Shown here: positions 5,182 to 5,556 of the stretch, in pieces
Position numbering within the stretch: the stretch's first letter is position 1
How the letters are laid out: every line of letters starts with the position of its first letter
Assembly: GCA_003140705.1 (NCBI GenBank)
Contig: PLKU01000577.1
Coordinates: 1-5,556, forward strand
Source of the DNA: Acidobacteriaceae bacterium
GTDB taxonomy: Bacteria; Acidobacteriota; Terriglobia; Terriglobales; Acidobacteriaceae
Reading direction: 5' to 3'
DNA: 5,556 nt
Program-made: the position numbers and the translations under genes
The notes under the pieces: generated by a model
Told to the model about the DNA's origin: nothing
What the model saw: the letters and a program-made list of their open reading frames with translations, nothing else
The model's database searches: none

Positions 5182-5556
5182 TTAGGCGAGGAGCTTGGCA
5201 GCGTCTTTGGCGAAGTAGGTGACGGCGAAGTCTGCGCCTGCACGGCGGATGCCTAAAAGCGACTCGAGAATCGCGCGATCGCGTTCAAGCCAGCCCTTCG
5301 CAAAGGCGGCCTGGAGCATGGAGTACTCGCCAGAGACCTGGTACGCGCCAATGGGAACGCCGACCCTGTCGCGGGCCGCGCGGATCACATCGAGGTAGGG
5401 CATAGCCGGCTTCATGAGGATCATGTCGGCGCCTTCGCCAAGATCAAGATCAATCTCGTGCATGGCCTCGCGGGAGTTTGCGCCGTCCATCTGGTAGGTT
5501 TTGCGGTCGCCGAACTGAGGGGCGGAGTCAGCGGCTTCGCGGAAGGGTCCGTAGAA
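5182..5556 (-). CDS. hemB: Delta-aminolevulinic acid dehydratase (porphobilinogen synthase), C-terminal part
   Basis: HemB condenses two 5-aminolevulinate molecules to porphobilinogen, the first shared step of haem, sirohaem and other tetrapyrrole synthesis, in the cytoplasm. Only the last 124 residues are present; the gene runs off the right edge in frame, and full-length family members are about 320-340 aa. Residues visible from the edge: [20 protein letters not shown] (1-20), [11 protein letters not shown] (21-31), then [15 protein letters not shown] (42-56). The last is the HemB active-site signature, with the Schiff-base lysine at residue 49 (codon 5410-5412, equivalent to E. coli Lys247). 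One signature position usually Ile or Val is Met here. Further on, [12 protein letters not shown] (72-83) is the conserved C-terminal block. The metal-binding region lies outside the window, so its class cannot be told. The ATG at 5490 is internal, not the start. It ends 7 bp from the convergent hydrolase gene. Confidence 0.96.
   Translation of the reverse strand, partial: FYGPFREAADSAPQFGDRKTYQMDGANSREAMHEIDLDLGEGADMILMKPAMPYLDVIRAARDRVGVPIGAYQVSGEYSMLQAAFAKGWLERDRAILESLLGIRRAGADFAVTYFAKDAAKLLA

Overview
The window looks like ordinary chromosomal DNA of a free-living, Gram-negative-type heterotroph with fairly GC-rich coding sequence. The protein mix is a secreted plant-type glutaminyl cyclase, a DUF4397 lipoprotein, an AzgA-like purine permease with a small membrane protein, a chloroperoxidase-like hydrolase and HemB. 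Together with a TGRTTAG heptamer repeat at the left edge, this recalls soil Acidobacteriota (Terriglobia). That placement is an inference from protein flavour, not from a marker gene. I see no phage, transposon, CRISPR, tRNA or rRNA signal.

Layout: five genes lie in tandem on the minus strand from about 4175 down to 113. In transcription order they are an NCS2 purine permease (2868-4175), a 104-aa three-helix membrane protein of unknown function (2514-2828), a DUF4397 lipoprotein (1604-2308, perhaps from 2371), a secreted glutaminyl-peptide cyclotransferase (791-1588) and a 195-aa membrane-anchored protein of unknown function (113-700). The permease and the small membrane protein are 39 bp apart. 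The lipoprotein and the cyclase are 15 bp apart. Each pair probably forms a transcription unit. The 195-aa gene has its own strong ribosome site and a possible -10 box, so it may be transcribed separately.

A 177-bp divergent spacer (4176-4352) separates the permease from a plus-strand alpha/beta hydrolase of the cofactor-free chloroperoxidase/perhydrolase group (4353-5174). On the permease side this spacer is dense in inverted repeats. They can be drawn as a three-way junction plus two further hairpins, ending just before a start codon that has no Shine-Dalgarno. This is the best candidate here for something undescribed, but it rests on one sequence and could be chance. The hydrolase ends 7 bp from the end of hemB, which runs in from the right edge on the minus strand and is represented only by its C-terminal 124 residues.

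Functionally the genes fall into separate jobs: purine uptake, cell-envelope or secreted protein functions, an esterase/perhydrolase, and tetrapyrrole synthesis. No single pathway ties the window together. The two unknown membrane proteins and the permease leader are the parts most worth a second look.
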